A stretch of DNA of 18,204 nucleotides from an uncultured Eubacteriales bacterium (GCA_934726435.1 CAKVDR010000006.1:1-18204); one strand, 5' to 3'; positions 1 to 6,588 are shown, counted from the stretch's first letter. Notes: a model not told the origin generated them from the letters alone. A program made the numbers and translations.

Positions 1-3
1 AAT

Positions 4-555
4 ATGTATAATAATTTGTTTTGCATTTTGGATTTCAATTTAGATCACATTATATCGCCTTGGATGCTTTATATGTTTTTGTCTTCTTTTTCTGCAATAT
101 TACTCGCAATGTATTTAATATTTAAAAAAACAAGACATTTATTTAAAGAAACTACACTACGCAAAGCTAAAAAAATTTCTTTGATTTCTCTAAGCTTGTT
201 TTTTGCATTCTACTTTCTAAACTGCATTTACTTAAGCTTCAAAATAAAAAACATAGCAAACGAAAGCTATGAAACTTACGGAGAAGTTAATAAATTCCCT
301 GATGATATTTCAGATTTAGATTTTTTAAGAATGTGCATTAGAGACGATTACAACAAGGATAAGATAACTTATGAGGAAAAATGGTTTTCATTCCCTATAA
401 GTTTAATAATTTTAAATAAAGCGAGAGCTTGGTACTGGTATGAATATAAAAGTAATGAAAATAGCACAAGGACTGATTTACACTTCCCTGTAATAGTAGA
501 TTTAGAATTTAAAAATTTTAGATGGGTTATCACTAATGTAGTTGACTACCCATAA
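4..555 (+). CDS. Two-helix membrane protein of unknown function
   Basis: I do not recognise this 183-residue protein. Two hydrophobic segments are visible, at about residues 17-41 and 58-79, separated by a short basic stretch. A polar domain of about 100 residues follows, rich in Asp, Lys and aromatic residues (a WYWYEYK run near residue 142), and ends in an alternating aromatic/hydrophobic stretch that could be a beta strand. The likely topology is a membrane hairpin with the C-terminal domain on one side. The ATG lies only three bases from the window edge, so no SD can be checked and the true start may lie outside. An intrinsic terminator follows 50 bases downstream, so it is probably the last gene of its transcript. 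The neighbourhood to the right (recombinase stub, XRE regulator) suggests accessory DNA, but no function can be inferred. Confidence 0.6.
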   Translation: MYNNLFCILDFNLDHIISPWMLYMFLSSFSAILLAMYLIFKKTRHLFKETTLRKAKKISLISLSLFFAFYFLNCIYLSFKIKNIANESYETYGEVNKFPDDISDLDFLRMCIRDDYNKDKITYEEKWFSFPISLIILNKARAWYWYEYKSNENSTRTDLHFPVIVDLEFKNFRWVITNVVDYP

Positions 556-603
556 GATTATAAATTAACATAAAAAACGATTAATTCTTTAAAATATAAA
601 AAT

Positions 604-646
604 AAATGTAATCCTATCTTTTAACCGAGAAAGGGTTACATTTTTA
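604..646 (+). terminator. Intrinsic terminator after the membrane protein gene
   Basis: An 11-bp stem (604-614 with 633-643, one G-U pair) closes an 18-base loop, and a T-rich tract runs from the end of the stem (641-646). It lies 49 bases after the stop of the 183-residue protein. The stem is AT-rich, so termination may be partial. Confidence 0.6.
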
Positions 647-1231
647 TCTAAAAAAAAGAATCTAAAAGATAAACAAATTTACATCCCTTTGCAGGATTTC
701 TAAAAGAATAGCTTCAAGTAAATCTTCAGAATAAACTCTAAACTGTACAAACGACTGATTTTGCAAAAAGGATGCAGAAGGTGTGAATGTATAAGAAAAC
801 TTGTCTGTTTTTTCAACAAGCGAAGTCCACTCGCTCCATTAAAGCCATCAGTGGAATTTCCACTTTCCACCAAGAAATAGTAAGGGATTCTCCTAACACA
901 TAGCTAAGTAAAGAGGTTTTTATTTCGGTGGGTGGATTAAGCTTACTGTTTCTTCTTATTGCAGATGTTTCTTTATACTTTGAATAATAAGAACTTCCTG
1001 CAGTTCCTCTAGTTAAAATTCTAAATTTTATATAATTTCCTCTTGCTTTGCTATAGATCATCCGCCTGAACTATCTATAATGATTAAATTTGACGATACT
1101 GTTTCTTTATTTTGATATTTAAATATCAATTATTTTTTCATTATTGCATAATCTTATAAATATTTTTTATTAACTATAAACAGGATAGTATAGCATTACA
1201 TTCAGTTAGTAGCAATACTCTTATTAAATTG
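647..1231. other. Gene-poor stretch with possible decayed coding remnant
   Basis: No gene can be supported here. On the minus strand two open frames overlap: one from 1061 to 813 (82 codons, ATG start, no good SD) and one stop-bounded from 838 to 665 (58 codons, no start codon at its head). Neither has a recognisable domain. The second ends in a plausible amphipathic stretch (EDLLEAILLEILQRDV). The plus strand here is full of stop codons. From about 1085 to 1230 the sequence is very AT-rich and holds the upstream region of the regulator gene at 1265. I could not pick out a convincing sigma-A promoter in it. Confidence 0.4.
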
Positions 1232-1246
1232 ATAACATTTAGTTAT
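1232..1246. promoter_or_regulatory. Possible operator palindrome before the XRE gene
   Basis: A 15-base inverted repeat, ATAAC-ATTTA-GTTAT, ends 4 bases before the SD of the XRE-type regulator. Such regulators often bind short palindromes near their own start, so an autoregulatory operator is a reasonable guess. AT-rich DNA produces such palindromes by chance, so support is weak. Confidence 0.3.
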
Positions 1247-1264
1247 TACAGGAGGTGAGCTAAA

Positions 1265-1507
1265 ATGAGAGAAGAATACAAAGATTACTATAAAAAATTA
1301 GGACTAAAAATTTCTTATTACAGAAAACTAAGGAGTTTTACACAAGAAAGTTTAGCAGAATCTATAAGGAAATCGCCCACATTTATTAGTCATGTAGAAG
1401 CACCAAATATCTACAAAGCCATATCATTAGACACGCTTTTTGACATAGCATGTGTTCTTGATATTCCAGCATATAAATTTTTAAACTCTGAAGACGACTT
1501 ATTATAA
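1265..1507 (+). CDS. Small XRE-family helix-turn-helix regulator
   Basis: This 80-residue DNA-binding protein is almost entirely one Cro/C1-type helix-turn-helix domain. The characteristic pattern LGLKISYYRKLRSFTQESLA begins near residue 12, the recognition-helix region (SPTFISHVE) lies near residues 37-45, and a DTLFDIACVLDIPAYKFL tail closes the domain. The start is firm: GGAGGTGA at 1251-1258 stands 6 bases before the ATG. Short single-domain XRE proteins of this type are common on integrative elements and plasmids of Clostridia, and the recombinase stub 140 bases downstream fits that. It probably represses a promoter of the former element or its own gene; a palindrome just upstream is a candidate operator. 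The target is not visible. Family assignment is secure; the role is inference. Confidence 0.85.
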   Translation: MREEYKDYYKKLGLKISYYRKLRSFTQESLAESIRKSPTFISHVEAPNIYKAISLDTLFDIACVLDIPAYKFLNSEDDLL

Positions 1508-1649
1508 CTAAAAATGATTTTTTTGAATTGACTTTATAAAATTTCAAACTAAACATGCATTGTAATATTAACGTGACTATTTAACTAACTAAAAATATTT
1601 ATGGCATAAAATTACGATTAATTTTTTCTTAAAATTTAGTAAAAACTCT

Positions 1650-1847
1650 GCCACAACTAGAGCAATAGAAAATGCAATGGATATAAATACTCTCTCGGCA
1701 ATTTTAGGTCATGCTCAAACTTCAACTACTGTAAATAGATACTGTCATGCAATTGAAGAACATAAAAAAATAGGTATGAAAAAAGTGACTTATATTTTCA
1801 ATTTTGACGACAATAATTGTCGTCAGAATCACAATCAAGCAATATAA
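1650..1847 (+). pseudogene. Tyrosine recombinase (integrase) C-terminal remnant
   Basis: Reading in the frame that starts with GCC at 1650, the peptide contains TTRAIENAMD, then ILGHAQTSTTVNRYCHA, then a lysine-rich tail, and stops at 1845-1847. This is the C-terminal end of a phage/transposon-type tyrosine recombinase. The conserved His of the LGH motif and the nucleophilic Tyr of NRY-x-H are both present. The upstream HxxR motif, catalytic core and arm-binding domain are missing. The frame stays open back to 1593, but residues before about 1650 do not resemble the family, and no start codon with an SD is present. It is therefore a 5'-truncated, non-functional stub. Its last codons run through the first iterons, and it sits about 215 bases from the 3' end of tRNA-Lys, the usual place for an integrase of a tRNA-inserted element. 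Confidence 0.8.
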
Positions 1848-1893
1848 TTGTCGTCAAAAAAAATATAGCGTTGTCGTCAAAATTGTCGTCAAA
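1804..1893. repeat. TTGTCGTCAA iteron cluster beside integrase stub
   Basis: Five copies of a 10- to 11-base unit lie within 90 bases. One is inverted (1804-1814, TTGACGACAAT) and faces a direct copy at 1816-1826, forming a palindrome. Further direct copies lie at 1847-1857, 1871-1880 and 1882-1892. Spacing is irregular, so this is not a CRISPR array. Short direct repeats next to a tyrosine recombinase gene are the usual form of arm-type binding sites for the integrase or its excisionase, and that is my preferred reading. Confidence 0.65.
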
Positions 1894-2028
1894 CTAGAAT
1901 TTTAAGGAAATAAATGGAAGGGATTTACATAAAATGAAGCTCAAATTCGACAAGAATAAAGAAAATTTTCCCGGTGTAGTATTGTTCACAAATGGCTCAA
2001 CCACGCCGCTTATAGGTATTTTGGGCAT

Positions 2029-2053
2029 AAAAAAAGACTTGATTTCTCAAGTC
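2029..2053 (-). terminator. Terminator of the five-tRNA operon
   Basis: On the minus strand a perfect 7-bp stem (GACTTGA/TCAAGTC) with a GAAA loop is followed by seven T residues. It starts 9 bases after the CCA end of tRNA-Lys. This is a clear intrinsic terminator. Confidence 0.9.
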
Positions 2054-2061
2054 GTTTATAA

Positions 2062-2137
2062 TGGTGAGCCATCGGGGACTCGAACCCCGGACAACCGGAT
2101 TAAAAGTCAGGTGCTCTACCAACTGAGCTAATGGCTC
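2062..2137 (-). tRNA. tRNA-Lys (anticodon TTT)
   Basis: Full cloverleaf on the minus strand: acceptor stem GAGCCAT/ATGGCTC, discriminator A and encoded CCA (2062-2064). The anticodon loop reads CTTTTAA, giving TTT for Lys AAA/AAG. It is the last tRNA of the operon. The integrase stub and iterons lie just beyond its 3' end, so it is the probable insertion target of a former mobile element. The tRNA itself appears intact. Confidence 0.95.
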
Positions 2138-2162
2138 ACAGCAAATGCTGTGGATGATTAAT

Positions 2163-2237
2163 TGGCTGGGATGGCTGGATTCGAACCAGCGAATGATGGA
2201 GTCAAAGTCCATTGCCTTACCGCTTGGCGACACCCCA
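2163..2237 (-). tRNA. tRNA-Gln (anticodon TTG)
   Basis: Acceptor stem TGGGGTG/CATCCCA with one G-U pair, discriminator G and encoded CCA. The anticodon loop CTTTGAC gives TTG (Gln). Fourth gene of the minus-strand tRNA operon, 25 bases upstream of tRNA-Lys. Confidence 0.95.
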
Positions 2238-2256
2238 ATAATCAATCAAGGGTACA

Positions 2257-2334
2257 TGGGGTGGATAATCGGACTTGAACCGATGGCCTCCAGAGCCACA
2301 ATCTGGCGCTCTAGCCAACTGAGCTATACCCACC
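2257..2334 (-). tRNA. tRNA-His (anticodon GTG)
   Basis: The anticodon loop TTGTGGC gives GTG. The diagnostic extra G at position -1 (base 2334) faces C73, as expected for tRNA-His, and CCA is encoded. Third gene of the operon. Confidence 0.95.
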
Positions 2335-2342
2335 ACGGTTCC

Positions 2343-2419
2343 TGGTGCGCCAGAAGGGATTCGAACCCCTGACCTACTGCTTAGAAGGCAGTTGCTCTAT
2401 CCTGCTGAGCTACTAGCGC
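2343..2419 (-). tRNA. tRNA-Arg (anticodon TCT)
   Basis: Acceptor stem GCGCTAG/CTGGCGC, discriminator A and encoded CCA. The anticodon loop CTTCTAA gives TCT, reading AGA, the Arg codon favoured in this AT-rich genome. Second gene of the operon. Confidence 0.95.
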
Positions 2420-2456
2420 TTAATAAACGTCAGAACGCACCCGAAAGACCTAACAT

Positions 2457-2530
2457 TGGAGCGGGTGATGGGAATCGAACCCACGCTATCAGCTTGGAAG
2501 GCTGAAGTTCTACCATTGAACTACACCCGC
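2457..2530 (-). tRNA. tRNA-Gly (anticodon TCC)
   Basis: Acceptor stem GCGGGTG/CACCCGC and encoded CCA (2457-2459). The anticodon loop CTTCCAA gives TCC. It is the first gene of the operon and directly follows the promoter at 2551-2580. Confidence 0.95.
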
Positions 2531-2550
2531 GCCTCCTGTCAACGAAATTA

Positions 2551-2580
2551 ATTGTAGCACAGCACATATAAGTTTGTCAA
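2551..2580 (-). promoter_or_regulatory. Sigma-A promoter of the tRNA operon
   Basis: On the minus strand TTGACA (2575-2580) and TACAAT (2551-2556) are separated by 18 bases. The -10 box lies 20 bases upstream of tRNA-Gly. The near-consensus boxes fit strong stable-RNA expression. Confidence 0.85.
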
Positions 2581-2646
2581 CAGTATTTTTAAAAAAAATT
2601 TATAAAAATCGTTTTACATAAAAAAATAGCAATATGTGATTTTGTT

Positions 2647-3363
2647 TTATGAAATTTTTTCAATATCTTTCTTGAGTTTTTCAATAATTCGTTTCTCAAG
2701 CCTTGAAATGTAAGATTGCGATATACCAAGAAGATCCGCAACTTCTTTTTGAGTATGCTCTTTTTTGTCGCCAAGGCCAAAACGAAGCTCCATGATGAGT
2801 TTATCTCTTTGAGCCAAATTTTCAACGGCATTCCTCACAAGTGAGCACTCAACTTCTTGCTCGAGCTTTGAAGTAACCGAATCTTTGTCGCTTCCAAGAA
2901 CATCGCAAAAAAGAAGCTCATTGCCATTTCTGTCAACATTCAAAGGTTCATCAATTGAAGTTTCGTTTTTAAGCTGAGAAGTTTTCCTCAAATACATCAA
3001 AATTTCATTTTCAATGCATCTTGAAGCATATGTCGCAAGCTTGATATTCCTCGAAGGGCAAAAAGTGTTCACTGCTTTTATAAGGCCAATGCTGCCGATT
3101 GAAATTAAATCTTCAATGCAAACGCCTGAGGAATCAAATTTTTTCGCTATGTAAACTACTAACCTCAAATTATGAGTTATAAGCGGTTGCCTAACGCTTG
3201 GAGGCGCACCTTGCAAAATTTTTTCCATTATTTCGTTTTCTTCTTCTTTGCTTAATGGCGCGGGAAGAGTCTCGGGACCGTTGATATAATGAACCGGCCG
3301 CTTGAAAATTTTATAAAATATCTTTTTTATGTAATTTAAAAATTTTGATATATATGTTTTCAA
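2647..3363 (-). CDS. sigE: Sporulation sigma factor SigE (pro-sigma-E)
   Basis: This 238-residue protein is the early mother-cell RNA polymerase sigma factor of endospore formation. Residues 1 to about 27 are a basic, amphipathic pro-sequence that holds the inactive form at the membrane until SpoIIGA cleaves it, and the VHYINGPETLPAPL stretch (24-37) matches the known cleavage neighbourhood. Region 2 follows (NLRLVVYIAKKF at 65-76, then EDLISIGSIGLIKAVNTF and ATYASRCIENEILMYLR to about 126). Region 4 is at about 180-232, with the helix-turn-helix TQKEVADLLGISQSYISRLE. The length matches the 239-residue Bacillus subtilis protein. The start codon is TTG (3361-3363), with AGGAG at 3372-3376 eight bases away. 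It lies 20 bases after spoIIGA in the same operon. The forespore factor gene sigG, which follows sigE in many relatives, is absent; a tRNA operon follows instead. Confidence 0.97.
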   Translation of the reverse strand: MKTYISKFLNYIKKIFYKIFKRPVHYINGPETLPAPLSKEEENEIMEKILQGAPPSVRQPLITHNLRLVVYIAKKFDSSGVCIEDLISIGSIGLIKAVNTFCPSRNIKLATYASRCIENEILMYLRKTSQLKNETSIDEPLNVDRNGNELLFCDVLGSDKDSVTSKLEQEVECSLVRNAVENLAQRDKLIMELRFGLGDKKEHTQKEVADLLGISQSYISRLEKRIIEKLKKDIEKIS

Positions 3364-3383
3364 AATAATCGCTCCTAACTAGC

Positions 3384-4229
3384 TTAATCTATGAGCAAAG
3401 GGTTTATCAAAGAAAATGTTCCATCAGGGAGAACTTTTTTTGAACAAACCGCAATGTAAGCTTCTTTTTCGAAATCATTTTTAATTTTAACTATATCGGG
3501 TTTAAAAGCCGGCAAAAGTCCCTCGCCTGAAACCGTTTGAAACGGAATAAATCTTATTTTAAAGTCTTCGAAATTTTGCACATTGTTTTCTTTTATAATA
3601 GACTGAAAATTTTGCGGCAAAACGGGCCTTAAAACTTCCTCGGAGGCAACTATAACAGGGAGATTCGAAAAAGGCTCTCTCAAAGAATTGCAGGTGTCAA
3701 CCTTTGCCATAAAATTAACCTGCCTTTCCCCCACCTTAACCGAAACTGAGCAAATCAAGTTTTTGTTTTCTTTTTTCTCAAGAACCCTGTTTGTAACTTC
3801 AATCACAGTGTAAGCCACAAGGCTCGAAGCTATGAGCAGCAAAGGCGAAATATTAAAGTAAACCACGCCGTTGTTGATCGCCATGCCCCTTGGCCTGAAA
3901 ACATACCACATTCCAAACATTATGCCTGAAAACAAAAAGCTAACAACGAAAAAGTAAGCAACGCTCTTGGCAAGAATTTTAAAGTTTTTAAACCCAAAAA
4001 CCGCTCCCATGATTGTTGTCGCCATGAAAAGCCTTACTATTAAAGAAATAAAAACAGGATAATCCGGCAAAAGTATGTAAAGCGAGTAAACCGCACCCAA
4101 AACCTCGCCTAAAATAAGCCGCAAACGCTTTAACCTTAAATAAAGGAACTTGGAAGTTGCCAAAATAAGAAGATAGTTAATGACTAAATTCACGCAAATA
4201 AGAACATCTATGTATATTACTTGTTTCAT
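3384..4229 (-). CDS. spoIIGA: Sigma-E processing peptidase SpoIIGA
   Basis: This membrane-embedded aspartic protease matures pro-sigma-E at the sporulation septum. The N-terminal half (about residues 1-145) is a series of five hydrophobic helices, and the soluble C-terminal half carries the retropepsin-like catalytic region around KVDTCNSLREPF, with the presumed catalytic Asp at 178. The family motif is D-[ST]-G-N; here the third position is Cys (codon TGC). The start is placed at the ATG at 4227-4229, because GGGAGGT stands 3 to 4 bases upstream and the product then begins directly with the first membrane helix. A 13-residue longer frame to 4268 has no comparable SD. The length of 281 residues is normal. 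It is co-transcribed with sigE, its substrate. The upstream 160 bases are AT-rich; no Spo0A box was confirmed. Confidence 0.93.
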   Translation of the reverse strand: MKQVIYIDVLICVNLVINYLLILATSKFLYLRLKRLRLILGEVLGAVYSLYILLPDYPVFISLIVRLFMATTIMGAVFGFKNFKILAKSVAYFFVVSFLFSGIMFGMWYVFRPRGMAINNGVVYFNISPLLLIASSLVAYTVIEVTNRVLEKKENKNLICSVSVKVGERQVNFMAKVDTCNSLREPFSNLPVIVASEEVLRPVLPQNFQSIIKENNVQNFEDFKIRFIPFQTVSGEGLLPAFKPDIVKIKNDFEKEAYIAVCSKKVLPDGTFSLINPLLID

Positions 4230-4344
4230 ATACCTCCCACTCAAATTCACAATTTCAAGCTTAATCATATTATTACGCAGGGTAAATAGATTATTATGTC
4301 AAAAACAGGGGTTTAAAAAAATAAAATTTATAATTCAAAATTTC

Positions 4345-4373
4345 TTGACATTGAAGGAATTAAAATGTAAAAT
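4345..4373 (+). promoter_or_regulatory. Sigma-A promoter of tRNA-Ser
   Basis: TTGACA (4345-4350), a 17-base spacer and TAAAAT (4368-4373), ending 18 bases before the tRNA-Ser. A second -10-like TATAAT at 4373-4378 has a less suitable spacing. Confidence 0.8.
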
Positions 4374-4391
4374 ATAATTGTTAAGACCAAT

Positions 4392-4480
4392 GGAGCGGTA
4401 TCGAAGTGGTCATAACGGGGCTGACTCGAAATCAGTTTGGGAGCAATCCCACGTGGGTTCGAATCCCACTCGCTCCGCCA
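4392..4480 (+). tRNA. tRNA-Ser (anticodon CGA)
   Basis: Acceptor stem GGAGCG(G) pairs with CGCTCC, and CCA is encoded at 4478-4480. The anticodon loop CTCGAAA gives CGA, reading the rare codon TCG. The long variable arm (stem around TTTGGGAGCAATCCCACG) is typical of serine tRNAs. It is monocistronic with its own promoter, and lies between the divergent spoIIGA operon and tdk. Confidence 0.93.
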
Positions 4481-4500
4481 ACTTAATATATTTTAAAAAA

Positions 4501-4526
4501 GGTGTCCTTCTTTTGGGCACCTTATG
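4501..4526. terminator. Hairpin between tRNA-Ser and tdk
   Basis: A 7-bp stem (GGTGTCC at 4501-4507 with GGGCACC at 4515-4521, one G-U pair) with a 7-base loop. On the plus strand only a short TTATGTAAT follows, so it would be a weak terminator for tRNA-Ser. On the minus strand six T residues follow, which is a better tract, although no minus-strand gene is known to end here. Confidence 0.5.
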
Positions 4527-4549
4527 TAATAAAAGCAAGGGTGAACATT

Positions 4550-5107
4550 TTGAAACTTTATTTTTACTATGGTGTCATGGGTTCGAGCAAAACCGCTAAC
4601 GCGCTCATGAAAAAGTTTAATTTCGAAGAAAGAGGCAAGAAAGTTCTTCTTTTAAAACCAAGCCTTGACACAAGAAACGGCAAGACTTTGATTAAATCAA
4701 GAATAGGACTTTCGAGCGAAGCTATATATTTAGATAGAAACGTAACAATAAAAGAAGCAATAAAAGGCCTTGAATGCGACATTATAATAGTCGATGAAGC
4801 ACAGTTTTTATCCGAAGCACAGGTTGACGAGCTAAGAGAAATGGCCGACAATGGAACAATGGTAATGTGCTACGGCCTTAAAACCGATTACACAGGCCAC
4901 TTGTTCGAAGGCTCGAAAAGAATAGTTGAAGTCTGCGACACAATGAGAGAAATTCAATCAATGTGCTCAAGATGCCGAACAAAAGCAATAATAAACGCAA
5001 GATACTCCGGGAACAAAGTTCTTTACAGCGGCGAAATAATCGACATTGGCGGAGAAGACAAATATATAACCCTTTGCCACAAATGCTGGCGCAAAGGCAC
5101 GGTTTAA
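4550..5107 (+). CDS. tdk: Thymidine kinase (type II)
   Basis: It phosphorylates thymidine to dTMP in the salvage pathway, in the cytoplasm. The 185-residue protein has the P-loop GVMGSSKT at residues 8-15, the Walker B/catalytic segment VDEAQF at 81-86 (general base Glu 83), and a C-terminal lasso zinc site with Cys 139, 142, 176 and 179. The P-loop reads S-S-K-T where many family members have S-G-K-T/S. I believe this is a known variant in gut clostridia, but I cannot check it. The start is taken as TTG at 4550, because AAGGGTGA (4537-4544) stands 5 bases upstream and the protein then begins MKLYFYYG like other members. The open frame continues to 4502, with a GTG at 4541 inside the SD. It is the first gene of a plus-strand run; dnaB follows after about 120 bases. 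Confidence 0.93.
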   Translation: MKLYFYYGVMGSSKTANALMKKFNFEERGKKVLLLKPSLDTRNGKTLIKSRIGLSSEAIYLDRNVTIKEAIKGLECDIIIVDEAQFLSEAQVDELREMADNGTMVMCYGLKTDYTGHLFEGSKRIVEVCDTMREIQSMCSRCRTKAIINARYSGNKVLYSGEIIDIGGEDKYITLCHKCWRKGTV

Positions 5108-5159
5108 AAACTTAAATTTTACATTTTAATGATTAGAGGGCAACAATAAACGGCCGAAT

Positions 5160-5188
5160 TTGACTCGGTACGCGTAGCCTCTTATCTT
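5160..5188 (+). promoter_or_regulatory. Possible promoter before dnaB
   Basis: TTGACT (5160-5165), a 17-base spacer and a weak -10 box TATCTT (5183-5188) lie in the 119-base gap between tdk and dnaB. The gap is larger than the others in this run, so a separate start is plausible. The -10 box matches consensus at only four of six positions. Confidence 0.3.
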
Positions 5189-5226
5189 GTTTTTTATAGA
5201 TAACGAATTCATCAGCGGTGACATGC

Positions 5227-6588
5227 TTGAACCCAGGCATTGAAAAAAACGACTTTGAAGAAAATAAATTACACTACAGCCTCGAAGCAGAACAATCGGT
5301 TTTAGGGTCGGTTTTGATAGATTCTTCATGCCTTGACAGAATCGCAGAAATTCTAACTCATGCCGATTATTTTTACATATCAAGCCACAAAAAAATTTAT
5401 TCACTAATGCTTGAAATGTTCACTTCGGGTCAACCTGTAGATTACATAACGTTGCTTGACAGGCTCAAAACTGAAGACGACACTGTTAATTACAAATCTT
5501 ACTTACTGCAGCTTGCGCAAGTGGTTCCCTCGATTTCAAACGTTGAATTTTACGCCGAAATCGTGAGAGATAAATACAACGTTAGGATTCTTGTAAACAC
5601 AGCCCACGAAATCATTGATAACGCCTCAGCCGCAGAAACAAACCCCTCGGAGCTCCTTAACTATGCCGAACAGAAGATTTTTGACATCCGCCGAGGCAAA
5701 GAAACTAAAGGCCTGCAAAGAATAAACGAAATCGTTTTGCAAACTTTCGACAGGCTTGACTATTTAAATTCCCAAACTGATTATGAATACAGCGGCGTTC
5801 CAACCGGAATTAAAGATCTCGACAGAGTGATAATGGGTCTTAACAAAACGGATCTTATCCTCCTTGCTTCCAGGCCAGGTATGGGAAAAACCAGCTTTTC
5901 GCTTAACATTGCTCACCACGTTGGAGTTGTTAAAGAAAAAAAGGTTGCGTTTTTCTCGCTGGAAATGTCAAAAGAACAGCTCGTTTCTAGGATGCTTTCA
6001 GCTGAAGCGAGAGTGCCCGGCCAAACCCTTAGAATGGGCAAACTAAACGATGACGAATGGGCCAGACTCATTGAAGCAGGAGACGTTTTATCAAAAGCAC
6101 CAATTTACATAGACGACACGCCGGGGATAACAATCCCTGAAATGAAAGCAAGGCTCAGGCGCCTCGGCGGGGCTGATTTAGTAATAATCGATTATTTGCA
6201 GCTTATGTCCAGCCCTAAAAACATTACAAACCGCGTGCAAGAAATCTCGGAAATAACAAGAAACCTCAAAATTTTGGCAAAAGAGCTCGATGCCCCATTA
6301 CTTACGCTTTCGCAACTTTCAAGGGCAAGCGAACAAAGAACTGACCACAAACCGGTTCTTTCGGATCTTAGGGATTCGGGTTCAATCGAGCAAGATGCTG
6401 ACATCGTGCTTTTCCTTTATAGAGAAGGATATTATGCAAACGGCGAAGTTTCAGAAAACTGCAATAAAAACAACGGCGAATGCATAGTTGCAAAAAACAG
6501 ACACGGCGAAACGCGCTCCATACCGCTGCACTGGCAAGGAGAATTCATGCGGTACACTGCTCGGGAGGTTTCGTCAAGTGATTTTTAA
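5227..6588 (+). CDS. dnaB: Replicative DNA helicase DnaB (DnaC in Bacillus)
   Basis: This hexameric ATPase unwinds the chromosome ahead of the replisome and recruits primase. About residues 15-115 form the N-terminal scaffold domain (LEAEQSVLGSVL near the start), followed by a linker helix and a RecA-like motor. The motor carries the Walker A ASRPGMGKTS near 215-223, FFSLEMSKEQL, the Walker B segment LVIIDYLQLM, and the arginine-finger region LSQLSRASEQR...LSDLRDSGSIEQDAD. The length of about 453 residues is normal and no intein is present. I place the start at TTG 5227, because GGTGA (5217-5221) stands 5 bases upstream. A GTG at 5218 would add three residues but has no SD. The gene overlaps tilS by 11 bases. 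The usual neighbour rplI is not upstream. Confidence 0.96.
   Translation: MNPGIEKNDFEENKLHYSLEAEQSVLGSVLIDSSCLDRIAEILTHADYFYISSHKKIYSLMLEMFTSGQPVDYITLLDRLKTEDDTVNYKSYLLQLAQVVPSISNVEFYAEIVRDKYNVRILVNTAHEIIDNASAAETNPSELLNYAEQKIFDIRRGKETKGLQRINEIVLQTFDRLDYLNSQTDYEYSGVPTGIKDLDRVIMGLNKTDLILLASRPGMGKTSFSLNIAHHVGVVKEKKVAFFSLEMSKEQLVSRMLSAEARVPGQTLRMGKLNDDEWARLIEAGDVLSKAPIYIDDTPGITIPEMKARLRRLGGADLVIIDYLQLMSSPKNITNRVQEISEITRNLKILAKELDAPLLTLSQLSRASEQRTDHKPVLSDLRDSGSIEQDADIVLFLYREGYYANGEVSENCNKNNGECIVAKNRHGETRSIPLHWQGEFMRYTAREVSSSDF

Noticed and set aside
813..1061. 82-codon minus-strand frame as a gene
   Set aside because: No SD, no recognisable domain, and a neighbouring offset frame suggests decay or chance. 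Kept only as an observation.
1804..1893. TTGTCGTCAA units as a CRISPR array
   Set aside because: Units are only 10 to 11 bases, spacing is irregular, one copy is inverted, and no cas gene is present.
1934..2372. Three open frames across the tRNA cluster, on both strands
   Set aside because: They run through tRNA-Lys, tRNA-Gln and tRNA-His; peptides such as EPSGTRTPDNRIKS are the usual false product of antisense tRNA sequence.
4230..4268. Longer SpoIIGA N-terminus of 13 residues
   Set aside because: The SD GGGAGGT stands within this extension and serves the ATG at 4229; the extension has no SD of its own and is not family-like.
4378..4599. Open frame through tRNA-Ser
   Set aside because: It reads tRNA sequence and the following hairpin, then the wrong frame of tdk.
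6488..6577. TilS extended upstream by 30 residues
   Set aside because: The stretch lies inside the conserved C-terminal region of dnaB in another frame; the GTG at 6578 has a proper SD.
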